Below, piece by piece: positions 24,774 through 33,069 of a DNA stretch of 64,000 bases. Location of the stretch: assembly GCA_039192165.1 (NCBI GenBank), contig JBCCXD010000002.1, positions 248,001 to 312,000 on the forward strand, read 5' to 3'. The stretch's first letter is position 1, and each line of letters starts with the position of its first letter. Source of the stretch: Dinoroseobacter sp039192165 (GTDB lineage: Bacteria; Pseudomonadota; Alphaproteobacteria; Rhodobacterales; Rhodobacteraceae). A model generated the notes under the pieces. That model saw only the letters and a list, made by a program, of their open reading frames with translations, had not been told where the DNA came from and did no database searches. The translations under genes and the position numbers were made by a program.

Positions 24774-25379
24774 ATGGCAAGAAAGACAGGCTCACATTCA
24801 GACATTACAGGCCCGCGGGTCAGGGCCGCAGCGCGTAGTCTGATTGCAAGGCATGGGTTTGCCGCAGTTACGATGCGGCAGATCGCACGGGAGGTGGGCG
24901 TGCAAGCAGGGGCTCTGTACCTCTACACCCCGGACAAGCAAACGCTGCTGTTTGATTTGATGAAGTCCCACATGGACGAACTTCTGGAGGCGGTCAAACA
25001 AGCAGACTTGTCCGGTCCGCCGGAACGAGCTCTCGAAAACTTTGCCCGGTTTCACACAGCATTTCACCTCGATCGGGCCGAGGCGGTATTTCTCTCCTAC
25101 ATGGAGCTTCGCAATCTCACGGATCGCAACTTCGCGGTTATTGAAGCGCAGAGAAAAACCTATGAGACAATACTCGAAAGCGTCCTGAAACGTGGTCGCG
25201 CCGCGGGCGTGTTTGCGGTGCAGGATACCAAAGTCACGACCATGGCACTGATCGCGATGTTGACCGGATTGACAACTTGGTATCGCGAAGGCGGGCGGCT
25301 TGACCGCGCCGATATACAGGACATGTACTGGGATATGGTCCGCAAGGTTGTAGGGGCCGGAACACCGGTTTCTGCTTGA
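24774..25379 (+). CDS. TetR/AcrR-family transcriptional regulator
   Basis: This 201-residue protein has an N-terminal TetR helix-turn-helix (ARSLIARHGFAAVTMRQIA, then VGVQAGALYLYTPDKQTLL, about 15-55) and an all-helical ligand domain. I chose the ATG at 24774 because it begins a normal-length protein and leaves the inverted repeat at 24746-24759 outside; longer frames overlap the divergent lipoprotein gene. Ligand and targets are unknown. Confidence 0.9.
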   Translation: MARKTGSHSDITGPRVRAAARSLIARHGFAAVTMRQIAREVGVQAGALYLYTPDKQTLLFDLMKSHMDELLEAVKQADLSGPPERALENFARFHTAFHLDRAEAVFLSYMELRNLTDRNFAVIEAQRKTYETILESVLKRGRAAGVFAVQDTKVTTMALIAMLTGLTTWYREGGRLDRADIQDMYWDMVRKVVGAGTPVSA

Positions 25380-25429
25380 TCCGAAACACGAAATTCATAC
25401 AGGCCAGCAAGCATTAGCCCGAGACACCG

Positions 25430-25921
25430 ATGCCAGATACCAACGGGCAATCCCCGGTCATCTTTCTGAGGCCAGTTGCAGCGAAGCGCTATGCCGTTCT
25501 TGCGATGCTCTACCTCCTTGCGGGGATGGCCGCCTGGGTCGCGGTTTTCCGCGCGCCTGACTCTCTGATTTGGGTGGTTTTTCTTTGGACAGTTGCCTTG
25601 GGGGCCCTTATTTTGGCGAATGCCGCCGGCAAAGCGACGTCAGAAGGCCTGCAACTGCGAGACCTCGGTCTTTATACGGATGCTGGCGAATTGCTGGTTC
25701 GGTTGGATGATGTTCGGAAAATTGATCGGGGCGTGTTCGCAGTCAAACCATCCAACGGGTTTTTGCTGCGGCTGAAGTCACGCCATGCGCTTGGATGGGC
25801 GCCAGGGCTTTGGTGGCGATTTGGTCGACGCATGGGGGTCGGCGGTGTGACCAGCAAAATTCAAGCAGAGATCATGGCAGAGACAATAGCCGCGTTGCTT
25901 GAGCAAACACCGGCAGACTAA
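25430..25921 (+). CDS. Membrane protein with two helices, unknown function
   Basis: This 163-residue protein has two adjacent hydrophobic helices (about residues 21-41 and 45-65) followed by a cytoplasmic domain of about 95 residues resembling PH-like domains of small bacterial membrane proteins (LRDLGLYTDAGELLVRLDDV and following). It lies 50 bases after the TetR gene in the same direction, so it may be cotranscribed. No family is claimed. Confidence 0.7.
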   Translation: MPDTNGQSPVIFLRPVAAKRYAVLAMLYLLAGMAAWVAVFRAPDSLIWVVFLWTVALGALILANAAGKATSEGLQLRDLGLYTDAGELLVRLDDVRKIDRGVFAVKPSNGFLLRLKSRHALGWAPGLWWRFGRRMGVGGVTSKIQAEIMAETIAALLEQTPAD

Positions 25922-26503
25922 TTAGCTGCCCGCCAATGTGCCGTCCTCGTTCTCGTACTCTAGACGGGGCGTGAAACGTGGCGATGTCACCATGAAATTC
26001 GTGAACTCCAATCCATCTTTGACGCCCACAGAAAAGAGCGTGTTGTAGATCGAGCTGCTTTCGACAAGGATCACGTGCTCTCCGTCGCTCAGGATCGGCA
26101 ATTTGTCCAGAATATCGGGCAGATCACCGTTAGTGAGTTTCTGTTTCTGGCCGGTGCCATAGGACCAGTGAATTTCATACTGGCCCGGGCTATCCACCCA
26201 TCTGATTGAAGAATAGCGAAGCTCGGGCGTGCTGCCGTATTTGATGGTATACTCGTAAAGCCCCTTCAGGCCTTCGAGGTAGTTCTTGTCGACAGGGAAC
26301 ATCTGGCGCGACAGAATATCGCCGACCGTGTAGGTGGCCTTGATCGACGCGTTATACTGCCGAAAGCCATCAAAGAACGCAAAGGCTGCCACGTACCACC
26401 AGCAGAGCCAGCACATGGCAAACAGAAATTCAGCGATGACAGCGCCTTTGTCTTCTCGGGCAAAGTTCTGGAAGAGGGGCTTTAATCGAAATCTGGTCAT
26501 CAC
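25922..26503 (-). CDS. TadE-like pilus assembly protein
   Basis: This 193-residue protein has a pseudopilin-like N-terminus, REDKGAVIAEFLFAMCWLCWW, in which the Glu after the hydrophilic leader and the following helix resemble TadE/TadF. The remainder is a periplasmic domain without recognisable motif. It is the third gene of a leftward TadG-TadE-TadE set; 15 bases separate it from the previous gene. It may be a minor pilin or adhesion factor of a Flp/Tad system whose secretion genes are elsewhere. Confidence 0.7.
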   Translation of the reverse strand: MMTRFRLKPLFQNFAREDKGAVIAEFLFAMCWLCWWYVAAFAFFDGFRQYNASIKATYTVGDILSRQMFPVDKNYLEGLKGLYEYTIKYGSTPELRYSSIRWVDSPGQYEIHWSYGTGQKQKLTNGDLPDILDKLPILSDGEHVILVESSSIYNTLFSVGVKDGLEFTNFMVTSPRFTPRLEYENEDGTLAGS

Positions 26504-26518
26504 AACGAATACTCTTGC

Positions 26519-27043
26519 TTAAGGCTCTGCCACGAACGCGGAAACCGAGGTCATCTGGAACAGGCCAGAGGGATCTTTGCTGAGTGCCATGCCGAGACCG
26601 GTCAAAGGGAACCATGGGTCCACCAGCGCGCACGCACGTACAAGTACCAACTTGTTCGCAGTGGCCTGGGTGAAGTTGACGACAGGCAAGGTGCCTACGC
26701 CCCGGTTTGCACAGCTTGCCGATGTTGCCGGCCAGCTCCAGTTTGGGGGAATGATGTCTGTCATTTCGACGACAAGTTCGGCATGACAGTCCTTGATCAG
26801 AAGGGTCCTGTCACAAATTGCCGCCCGCACGTCCTGTGACGATAGCGGGTTGCCAGAGCTGAGCCGGACGTCTCTGATTGTCTGATCCAGCGCCCGGTCC
26901 AACATCGTGAACTTTGCCGTCAGCATCGCCAATTCGAAGGTCGACATAAACACGGCCATGATCAGTGGGAAGACGATCACGAATTCAACCGTCGCGGTAC
27001 CGTCCTCTTCCTTGGACCAGAATTTTTTCAGGCGAGAGATCAT
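26519..27043 (-). CDS. TadE/TadF-family minor pseudopilin
   Basis: This 174-residue protein begins with a short basic leader and EEDGTATVEFVIVFPLIMAVF, the TadE-like motif (G-T-A-x-V-E-F) followed by one membrane helix. It overlaps the TadG-like gene by four bases, so they are coupled. The family's role is in Flp pilus biogenesis at the cell envelope. Confidence 0.82.
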   Translation of the reverse strand: MISRLKKFWSKEEDGTATVEFVIVFPLIMAVFMSTFELAMLTAKFTMLDRALDQTIRDVRLSSGNPLSSQDVRAAICDRTLLIKDCHAELVVEMTDIIPPNWSWPATSASCANRGVGTLPVVNFTQATANKLVLVRACALVDPWFPLTGLGMALSKDPSGLFQMTSVSAFVAEP

Positions 27044-28698
27044 AGAGCGAGTCTCAGCTGTTGAATGGTGTTCGCGATGGAGCTGAACGCTTCAGCAATT
27101 TCGACACCCTTCACGTCATAGTAGTGGCTGGGCGACGTTGCGCAGGCCAGCATAAGATCCTGTCCTCGCTGCGGCGCTTCGAAGCCGATCGTGAAGATTT
27201 GCACTTTTTGCGCTTTCAAGAGCGTGCACAAGTTTTTGGTGTAGTTGTCGGCAGTCGTATTACCGGTAAAGGTATGCCGAGCATTACGGTATTCCTTACG
27301 AATACTGTTTTGTGAGTTGTTTTTAACACGAAAGAAGTACTCAGAGATAAACCGTATATTGTACCGCGAATTCAGCTCCGCGTGGGTCAACTGTACAGCG
27401 TCATCAGCATTGTCCGGAATATCCCAAATCCACTCACCCTTATTTGAATCGTTGCCGTTGGTGTCTTCGTGAGGTTTTCGACCCGGGTCCCACCACGGTG
27501 CGGCCCCGTCGTCATCACGATTTTCGAAATAGACGAAGTAGCGGTCGGTATCATCTGAGTACCAAACCGGCGACATATTTCCTTTGTACTTGTTCTTTAG
27601 GTCGAGCTGGGACGTGTTCGCACCATCCGTCATGAGCACAACGACCTTAATCGTTTCAGGATCCTGATAATTCACCGGGCGGTCTTCGAGGCGTGAGTCC
27701 AGTTGGTTGTCGCCAATCAAATTGCTCACCATCGGGCGTGAACCCGGATCAAGCAGCGCCGCGGCCCATTTCATTCCAACATCAGTTGCCGTGTTGCCCT
27801 GCGCACCCAGAGAACTGATCTTGCCTTGCAGGTCGCTGAGGCTCGTTGACAAGGGCAGGATATCTGCGACACCGTTGTTGTGGCACCAAGGGTCCTCAAT
27901 AAAATTCACGCCATTCACACGGTGCATGTTGCTGTTATAAGGGTCGAAATGCGACAGACGATCGAGAGCAGCGGAGGTGCTCAGTGAGAGGGAGCTAAAG
28001 TCGCTCGACTTAAAGCGCACGCAGCGCGAGAAGGTCTGGTGCTCGCTAACGTTGTACTCATCGAGCAGGAATTCTGGTGCGCTGACGGATGCGTTGTAGG
28101 GAATAACCGAGATCGCGGCGAGGCCTGTCCCGTCAGAGGCGAGATTTTCGTTGGCTTCCATGATCGTTGCGGCAAAGTCATTTGCTGCCTTGATCATGTT
28201 TGCGTTCTTGGTCCCGCTCATAGAGCCCGAGATGTCGAGCACCAGTGAGATTTCGATATTCTGGATACGCTCTTCCGCTTTGCTCTGTGCCAATGCGTCC
28301 AACTGATAAATGCCAGACATGTTCATAAACCATGTTGGGATCGATGCCGACACTTCCGCGGAGACTTCCTTGTAGTTAAGCCCCTTCTCGACAACGACGT
28401 CGTCCAGGTAGTCTCCCAAACCCGCTTTATTAAAGTAGTCTTCTACAACCTCTCTGGCGTCGAGTGTATTGTCGAGGTCAGCTGAAGCCAGAACAGCGCG
28501 GTCGTTGGTCGATTGCAGGCGGGTGCGCACGGCCTCGTAACGCATGAGGTCGATCGTCAGCCCGCAGACCATGATCATCGCAATAAATATGTAGAGAGAA
28601 AACGCCGTCAGCGTTCCCGCTTCTGAGTCGCGAAAGGACCGGGAAGCGCGCGCAGCGCGCGCCGTGGCTTTGCGGTAGAATTCAAGTCTCTCAGTCAT
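27040..28698 (-). CDS. TadG-like protein with von Willebrand A domain
   Basis: This 552-residue protein has a TadE/G-like N-terminal membrane helix (SEAGTLTAFSLYIFIAMIMV, about 25-45) and a large vWA domain beginning with the MIDAS motif D155-I-S-G-S-M and containing VVLMTDGAN. vWA-bearing TadG proteins anchor or modulate Flp pili and mediate adhesion. It is the first gene of the leftward three-gene set. The insert between vWA strands is long and Asn/Asp-rich. Confidence 0.88.
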   Translation of the reverse strand: MTERLEFYRKATARAARASRSFRDSEAGTLTAFSLYIFIAMIMVCGLTIDLMRYEAVRTRLQSTNDRAVLASADLDNTLDAREVVEDYFNKAGLGDYLDDVVVEKGLNYKEVSAEVSASIPTWFMNMSGIYQLDALAQSKAEERIQNIEISLVLDISGSMSGTKNANMIKAANDFAATIMEANENLASDGTGLAAISVIPYNASVSAPEFLLDEYNVSEHQTFSRCVRFKSSDFSSLSLSTSAALDRLSHFDPYNSNMHRVNGVNFIEDPWCHNNGVADILPLSTSLSDLQGKISSLGAQGNTATDVGMKWAAALLDPGSRPMVSNLIGDNQLDSRLEDRPVNYQDPETIKVVVLMTDGANTSQLDLKNKYKGNMSPVWYSDDTDRYFVYFENRDDDGAAPWWDPGRKPHEDTNGNDSNKGEWIWDIPDNADDAVQLTHAELNSRYNIRFISEYFFRVKNNSQNSIRKEYRNARHTFTGNTTADNYTKNLCTLLKAQKVQIFTIGFEAPQRGQDLMLACATSPSHYYDVKGVEIAEAFSSIANTIQQLRLAL

Positions 28699-28744
28699 TT
28701 TAAAAACGTTCCCATCGACGTCGGTTACGGAGTCCGCCCATAGA

Positions 28745-29035
28745 TCAGGGGCTGTTTTCCCAAATGAATCGGGCGATTGTTTGACTAATTGGGTTCAAAG
28801 CAGGGAATCCGGGACCGCTCGTTAAAAGTGCGTAAACTTCAGGTCTTGTTTCTTGAAGCCTTTTACCGTCAGTTTCTTTTTTTAAGATGTTTAAAAACAA
28901 ATACTTATGCTGGAATATTTCGAGAGAGACTTTGGTTTCTTTTGCAATCTGATTGGTAAAAGGCGGATTCTTGGAGTTCCGCTTGTGTCTTTCCAATGGG
29001 GTCAATTTCTTCGAAACCGCATCCACCAACGCCAT
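28745..29035 (-). CDS. Uncertain 96-residue open frame
   Basis: The frame lies in the 528-base space between the TadG gene and soxB. It is A+T-richer than its surroundings, encodes a Lys-rich protein with no recognised motif and has no clear ribosome site before the ATG. It could be a small gene upstream of tadG, a recently acquired scrap, or a chance frame. Nothing else gene-like is visible in 28699-29226 apart from AGGAAAGAGA, the ribosome site of soxB. Confidence 0.22.
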   Translation of the reverse strand: MALVDAVSKKLTPLERHKRNSKNPPFTNQIAKETKVSLEIFQHKYLFLNILKKETDGKRLQETRPEVYALLTSGPGFPALNPISQTIARFIWENSP

Positions 29036-29226
29036 GGGCGAAACAATGCAAGGTTCCGCCGACCAAGCGACTAAAGTAAAACCTGCCTTAGTTCTGCCAT
29101 GTTTGTCGGATTGCGGGTCCTTTTTGGGGCAATTTGGCGTCGAAAACCGGTCAAAGCGCGCCGTTTTCAGGACTAAGCGGCGCGAAAGGAACCTGCTAGG
29201 CTACCCAAAACACCACAGGAAAGAGA

Positions 29227-30477
29227 ATGCGATACACGGGATGGGAGGTCTTCCGGCAGGGGCTCTTGGGCAATAAGTCCTGGCCACCCCTATGGCGTTC
29301 GCCGGAGCCTAAACCTTCCTATGATGCGATAGTCGTTGGCGGCGGAGGCCACGGATTGGCGACCGCGTACTACCTCGCGCGCAATCACGGGATGACCAAA
29401 GTCGCCGTACTAGAGAAGGGTGCCCTGGGTCAGGGCAATATAGGCCGCAATACCACCATCGTGCGGGCGAACTACCTTCTGCCAGGCAACTCTGAATTCT
29501 ACTCCCACTCCCTCAAACTCTGGGAGGGGCTAGAGACCGAGCTGAACTACAATGTGATGCACTCTCAGCGCGGCATCATCAACCTGTGTCACTCCGATGG
29601 ACAAAGGGATGCTTTTGCCCGCCGCGGAAATGCGATGATCAACCAGGGGGACGATGCCATCCTCCTAGATCGCGACGGGGTGCGCGACTTGCTCCCCTAT
29701 CTCGATTTCGAGAACACCCGCTTTCCGATTTACGGAGGCCTGTATCACCCGCGCGGAGGCACTGCCCGGCATGATGCAGTTGCGTGGGGATACGCGCGTG
29801 GCGCGGACCGCCTCGGCGTGGACCTGATCCAGAACTGTGAAGTGACCGGGTTTTTGATAGAAGATGGCGCTGTGCGCGGCGTTGAAACAGTCAGGGGAAC
29901 GATCCGGGCGCACAAAGTTGGCATGGTGGTTGCGGGGCGTTCCGGCCAGCTTGCCGCCCGCGCAGGTTTGCGTCTGCCGATCGAGAGCCATGTTCTGCAG
30001 GCCTTCGTTACGGAAGGCTTGAAACCCATTCTCGACCATGTCGTAACCTACGGCCGCGGGCACTTTTATATCAGCCAATCCGACAAGGGAGGGTTGGTGT
30101 TTGGGGGCGATCTGGATTTCTATGCGTCCTATGCTCAGCGCGGGAACCTCCCGATGGCCGAACACGTAACCGAGGCGGCGATGACCCTAATGCCAATGAT
30201 TGGTAAAGCGCGGGTCCTGCGCAGTTGGGGCGGCATCATGGACATGACGCCCGACGGCTCGCCGATCATCGACCAAACGCCAATCGCGGGGCTCTACCTG
30301 AACGCAGGCTGGTGCTACGGGGGTTTTAAAGCGGTGCCGGCCTCCGGTTGGTGCATGGCGCACCTGATGGCGACGGATAGGCCACACGAAGTCGCGGCTA
30401 AGTATCGATTGGATCGGTTCGCAACAGGACATCTGTTGGATGAGGAAGCCACAGGAAGCCAGCATAACTTGCACTAG
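29227..30477 (+). CDS. soxB: Sarcosine oxidase beta-subunit-like flavoprotein (SoxB)
   Basis: This 416-residue FAD-dependent amine oxidase has the dinucleotide motif VVGGGGHGLATAYYLA (about 36-51) and GGTARHDAVAWGYARGAD (about 177-194), which is close to the beta subunit of heterotetrameric sarcosine oxidase. That enzyme demethylates sarcosine to glycine with folate. AGGAAAGAGA precedes the ATG. The partner subunits D, A and G are not adjacent; instead a convergent AEC transporter follows, sharing CTAG at the two stop codons. Confidence 0.85.
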   Translation: MRYTGWEVFRQGLLGNKSWPPLWRSPEPKPSYDAIVVGGGGHGLATAYYLARNHGMTKVAVLEKGALGQGNIGRNTTIVRANYLLPGNSEFYSHSLKLWEGLETELNYNVMHSQRGIINLCHSDGQRDAFARRGNAMINQGDDAILLDRDGVRDLLPYLDFENTRFPIYGGLYHPRGGTARHDAVAWGYARGADRLGVDLIQNCEVTGFLIEDGAVRGVETVRGTIRAHKVGMVVAGRSGQLAARAGLRLPIESHVLQAFVTEGLKPILDHVVTYGRGHFYISQSDKGGLVFGGDLDFYASYAQRGNLPMAEHVTEAAMTLMPMIGKARVLRSWGGIMDMTPDGSPIIDQTPIAGLYLNAGWCYGGFKAVPASGWCMAHLMATDRPHEVAAKYRLDRFATGHLLDEEATGSQHNLH

Positions 30478-31406
30478 GGCAGGAGCGTCAGCCAAACTGC
30501 GGTGCTGAGGATACAAAGGGCGGTCGCGATAAGAACAGACGTTGCCGCAACCCGTTTCGCCACGCCGTACATGTTGGCAAAGACGTAGGTATTTACGCCC
30601 GGTGCCATCGCCGAAACGACGACGGCCGCCCGCAATTCGCTGGTCTCGAGCGAAAACACACCACGAGCCATACCCCAGACGACGAGCGGTTGCAGGATCA
30701 GCGCGGTCAGGCAGACGAAGGCCACTTCGCGCAAGTCGCCTTCGGGTTTGTAGCGATAGAGCACGCCGCCCAGCCCAAAAAGCGCGGCGGGCAAACCTGC
30801 CCGCGCAATGAGGTCAATCGCTTCTATCGCAACGCCGGGTAGGGAAAGCCCAGACAAGTTGACCGCAAACCCCAGAAAGATTCCAACCATGATCGCGTTA
30901 TGGGTGATCTGTCTGAGGATTTCCCACAGAGTGCGGAGTATTCCTTTCCCTGAGCTGCGGACAGTTTCCATGGCCGTGATCCCGAGCAAATACCCGATTG
31001 GCGCATGCAAAGAGATGATCGCGAAGACCGGGCCGAGGGCATCCTCCCCGTAAGCGCGTTCCATTATTGGAAGGCCGAGAAGCAGCGTATTTGCAAAGAA
31101 ACAACAAAAGCCGATGGCAACTGCGTCAACCATGGGGCGCTTGAAAACAAATCGGGCCCCGACGCAACCGATCAGGAAGCTTGCAACTGATCCGCTATAA
31201 TAGCTTACCAGAAGCTGCCAGTCGAAAACCGCCTGCAAATCGAGCCGTGAGATGGCTGCAAAAAGGAGGCAAGGAATGGCGAAGTTTTGCGTGAAACGCA
31301 TCAATGCATCGACATTGCTGTCCGAGAAAAAACCACGCCAAACGGCGGCATAACCTGCAGACAGTACGAGGAAGACCGGAAGCGTAACCTCTAGAAGATC
31401 AGACAT
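30474..31406 (-). CDS. AEC-family transporter
   Basis: This 310-residue protein has about ten membrane helices in two halves, the auxin efflux carrier (AEC) fold. FTQNFAIPCLLFAAISRLDL near the N-terminus and MAPGVNTYVFANMYG near the C-terminus match the family. Bacterial AEC proteins move small carboxylates such as malate or malonate; the substrate here is not readable. Its stop overlaps that of soxB. Confidence 0.88.
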   Translation of the reverse strand: MSDLLEVTLPVFLVLSAGYAAVWRGFFSDSNVDALMRFTQNFAIPCLLFAAISRLDLQAVFDWQLLVSYYSGSVASFLIGCVGARFVFKRPMVDAVAIGFCCFFANTLLLGLPIMERAYGEDALGPVFAIISLHAPIGYLLGITAMETVRSSGKGILRTLWEILRQITHNAIMVGIFLGFAVNLSGLSLPGVAIEAIDLIARAGLPAALFGLGGVLYRYKPEGDLREVAFVCLTALILQPLVVWGMARGVFSLETSELRAAVVVSAMAPGVNTYVFANMYGVAKRVAATSVLIATALCILSTAVWLTLLP

Positions 31407-31413
31407 CGGCGCC

Positions 31414-32214
31414 TCACACGATCGGGCGCCGGATCACCATCCCGTCATAGGCAGGGGTCACGTGTGCAGGTGTTTCCGCTTCAATCGTATCGTAATCAAG
31501 ATCGATGTGCATGTTGGTCAGAACCGCTTGACCCGGCGCGATTTCGTCGATCCATTCAAGCGTCTGTGCCAGATGCGCATGTGTGGGGTGAGGATCGCGG
31601 CGCAGCGCGTCCACAATCCAGACGCCAAGGTCTGTAAGCAGTGCGCGCGCGTCATCGGTGAGTTCAGAAACATCCGGAAGATAGGCAAGGTCCCCGATCC
31701 GGAAACCCAGTGCATCGATTGTCCCATGGGCTACCTCGAAGGGCTCCAGACGCAAGGTGCCGCCTTGGCCGCCAATCTCGACAACGCCGTCGATGGTATG
31801 CATGTCGAGAATTGGCGGGTAGGGGCTCCCGGAGGGTTGCACAAAAGCGTAGCCGAACCGCGCCATAAGGCTTGCCTGCGTCGAACTGTCTGCCCAGACA
31901 TTAAGTCGTTTGCGCATGTTAAACACGATCATGCGCAGATCATCGAGGCCATGGGTGTGGTCGGCATGGGGGTGTGTAAACACGACCGCATCCAGTGTGC
32001 CGACTTCAGCCGCCAGCAACTGCGACCGCATATCCGGGGAGGTATCAATCAGTGCCCGTGTGGTGCCACTTTCTGACACACGTTCCACGAGCAGCGAGCA
32101 TCGCGACCGTCGGTTACGCGGGTTTTGCGGGTCGCAGTCTCCCCAGTGCCCGCCGAGGCGGGGAACACCGCCCGAGGACCCGCACCCGAGAATCGTGAAC
32201 TTCAATTCCGCCAT
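31414..32214 (-). CDS. MBL-fold hydrolase (PhnP-like)
   Basis: This 266-residue metallo-beta-lactamase-fold protein has an intact HxHxDH motif (THPHADHTHG) and the N-terminal GCGSSGGVPRLGG typical of PhnP-like phosphodiesterases. It lies one base from the TatD gene in the same direction, the usual Rhodobacteraceae order. Its substrate in this setting is unknown; PhnP itself hydrolyses cyclic ribose phosphates. Confidence 0.9.
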   Translation of the reverse strand: MAELKFTILGCGSSGGVPRLGGHWGDCDPQNPRNRRSRCSLLVERVSESGTTRALIDTSPDMRSQLLAAEVGTLDAVVFTHPHADHTHGLDDLRMIVFNMRKRLNVWADSSTQASLMARFGYAFVQPSGSPYPPILDMHTIDGVVEIGGQGGTLRLEPFEVAHGTIDALGFRIGDLAYLPDVSELTDDARALLTDLGVWIVDALRRDPHPTHAHLAQTLEWIDEIAPGQAVLTNMHIDLDYDTIEAETPAHVTPAYDGMVIRRPIV

Positions 32215-32215
32215 C

Positions 32216-33028
32216 TCAGGCGGCTCCCTGCGCGGCGGACCACGTCGTGACTTTCGAAAAAAGCCGTTCGAAGTTTTGGGTTGTCTGCAATGCGAATGCG
32301 TCTTCGCTCAACCCGTAAAGTTCTGCGCCAACTTTCGCGGTCAGCGCCACATAGGCCGGCTCATTGCGTTTGCCTCTGTGCGGCGGTGGGGCGAGGTAAG
32401 GTGCATCGGTTTCAACGAGGACCCGTTCCACCGGAGCCGCAGCAAAAATCTCGCGGATTTCAAAGCTCTTGTTAAAGGCCGCAATGCCGGACATGGAAAG
32501 ATAAAACCCAAGCTCAAGCGACTGTTGCGCGAGGGCAGGCCCGGACGAGAAGCAATGCATCACACAATCGAAGGCGCCAGCCGCATGTTCGTCGCGCAGG
32601 ATGCGGGCCATATCGTCGTCCGCGGCGCGTGCGTGGACAATCAGGGGAAGGCCAGTCTGGCGGGCTGCTTCGATATGAATGCGTAGGCTTTCCTGCTGCA
32701 AAGCCGCGCTTTCCGAAGTGTAGTAATAGTCCAGACCGGTTTCGCCAATCCCTATGAATTTTGGGTGCTTGGTAAGCCGAACGATCTCGTCCAACTCGGC
32801 CATGGGTTCGTCTGCTGCGCTCATGGGGTGTGTGCCTGCGGCATAGAACACTGGTGCATGTGCGTCTGCCAGCGCACGGACCTGAGGTTCAAGCCGCAAC
32901 TTGGTGCAAATGGTCACCATGCGGGTTACGCCAGCCGCCTCTGCGCGCGCGATGACTTCGTCGAGTTCGCCTTCAAAGTCAGGAAAATCGAGATGGCAAT
33001 GGCTGTCGACTAGAGCTGCGGGCGGCAT
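32216..33028 (-). CDS. TatD-family deoxyribonuclease
   Basis: This 270-residue metal-dependent TIM-barrel hydrolase shows VDSHCHLDFPDF at the N-terminus, GETGLDYYY, the LPLIVHARAADDD helix, CVMHCFSS and LVETDAPYLAPPPHRGKRNEP, the complete TatD metal-ligand set. It is part of the tmk-holB-tatD-MBL run and is probably a 3'-5' DNase used in repair. Confidence 0.95.
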   Translation of the reverse strand: MPPAALVDSHCHLDFPDFEGELDEVIARAEAAGVTRMVTICTKLRLEPQVRALADAHAPVFYAAGTHPMSAADEPMAELDEIVRLTKHPKFIGIGETGLDYYYTSESAALQQESLRIHIEAARQTGLPLIVHARAADDDMARILRDEHAAGAFDCVMHCFSSGPALAQQSLELGFYLSMSGIAAFNKSFEIREIFAAAPVERVLVETDAPYLAPPPHRGKRNEPAYVALTAKVGAELYGLSEDAFALQTTQNFERLFSKVTTWSAAQGAA

Positions 33029-33069
33029 CTGTCACTTTCGGTTTCGCGCTGGGCCGCGCGCGTTGGAAA

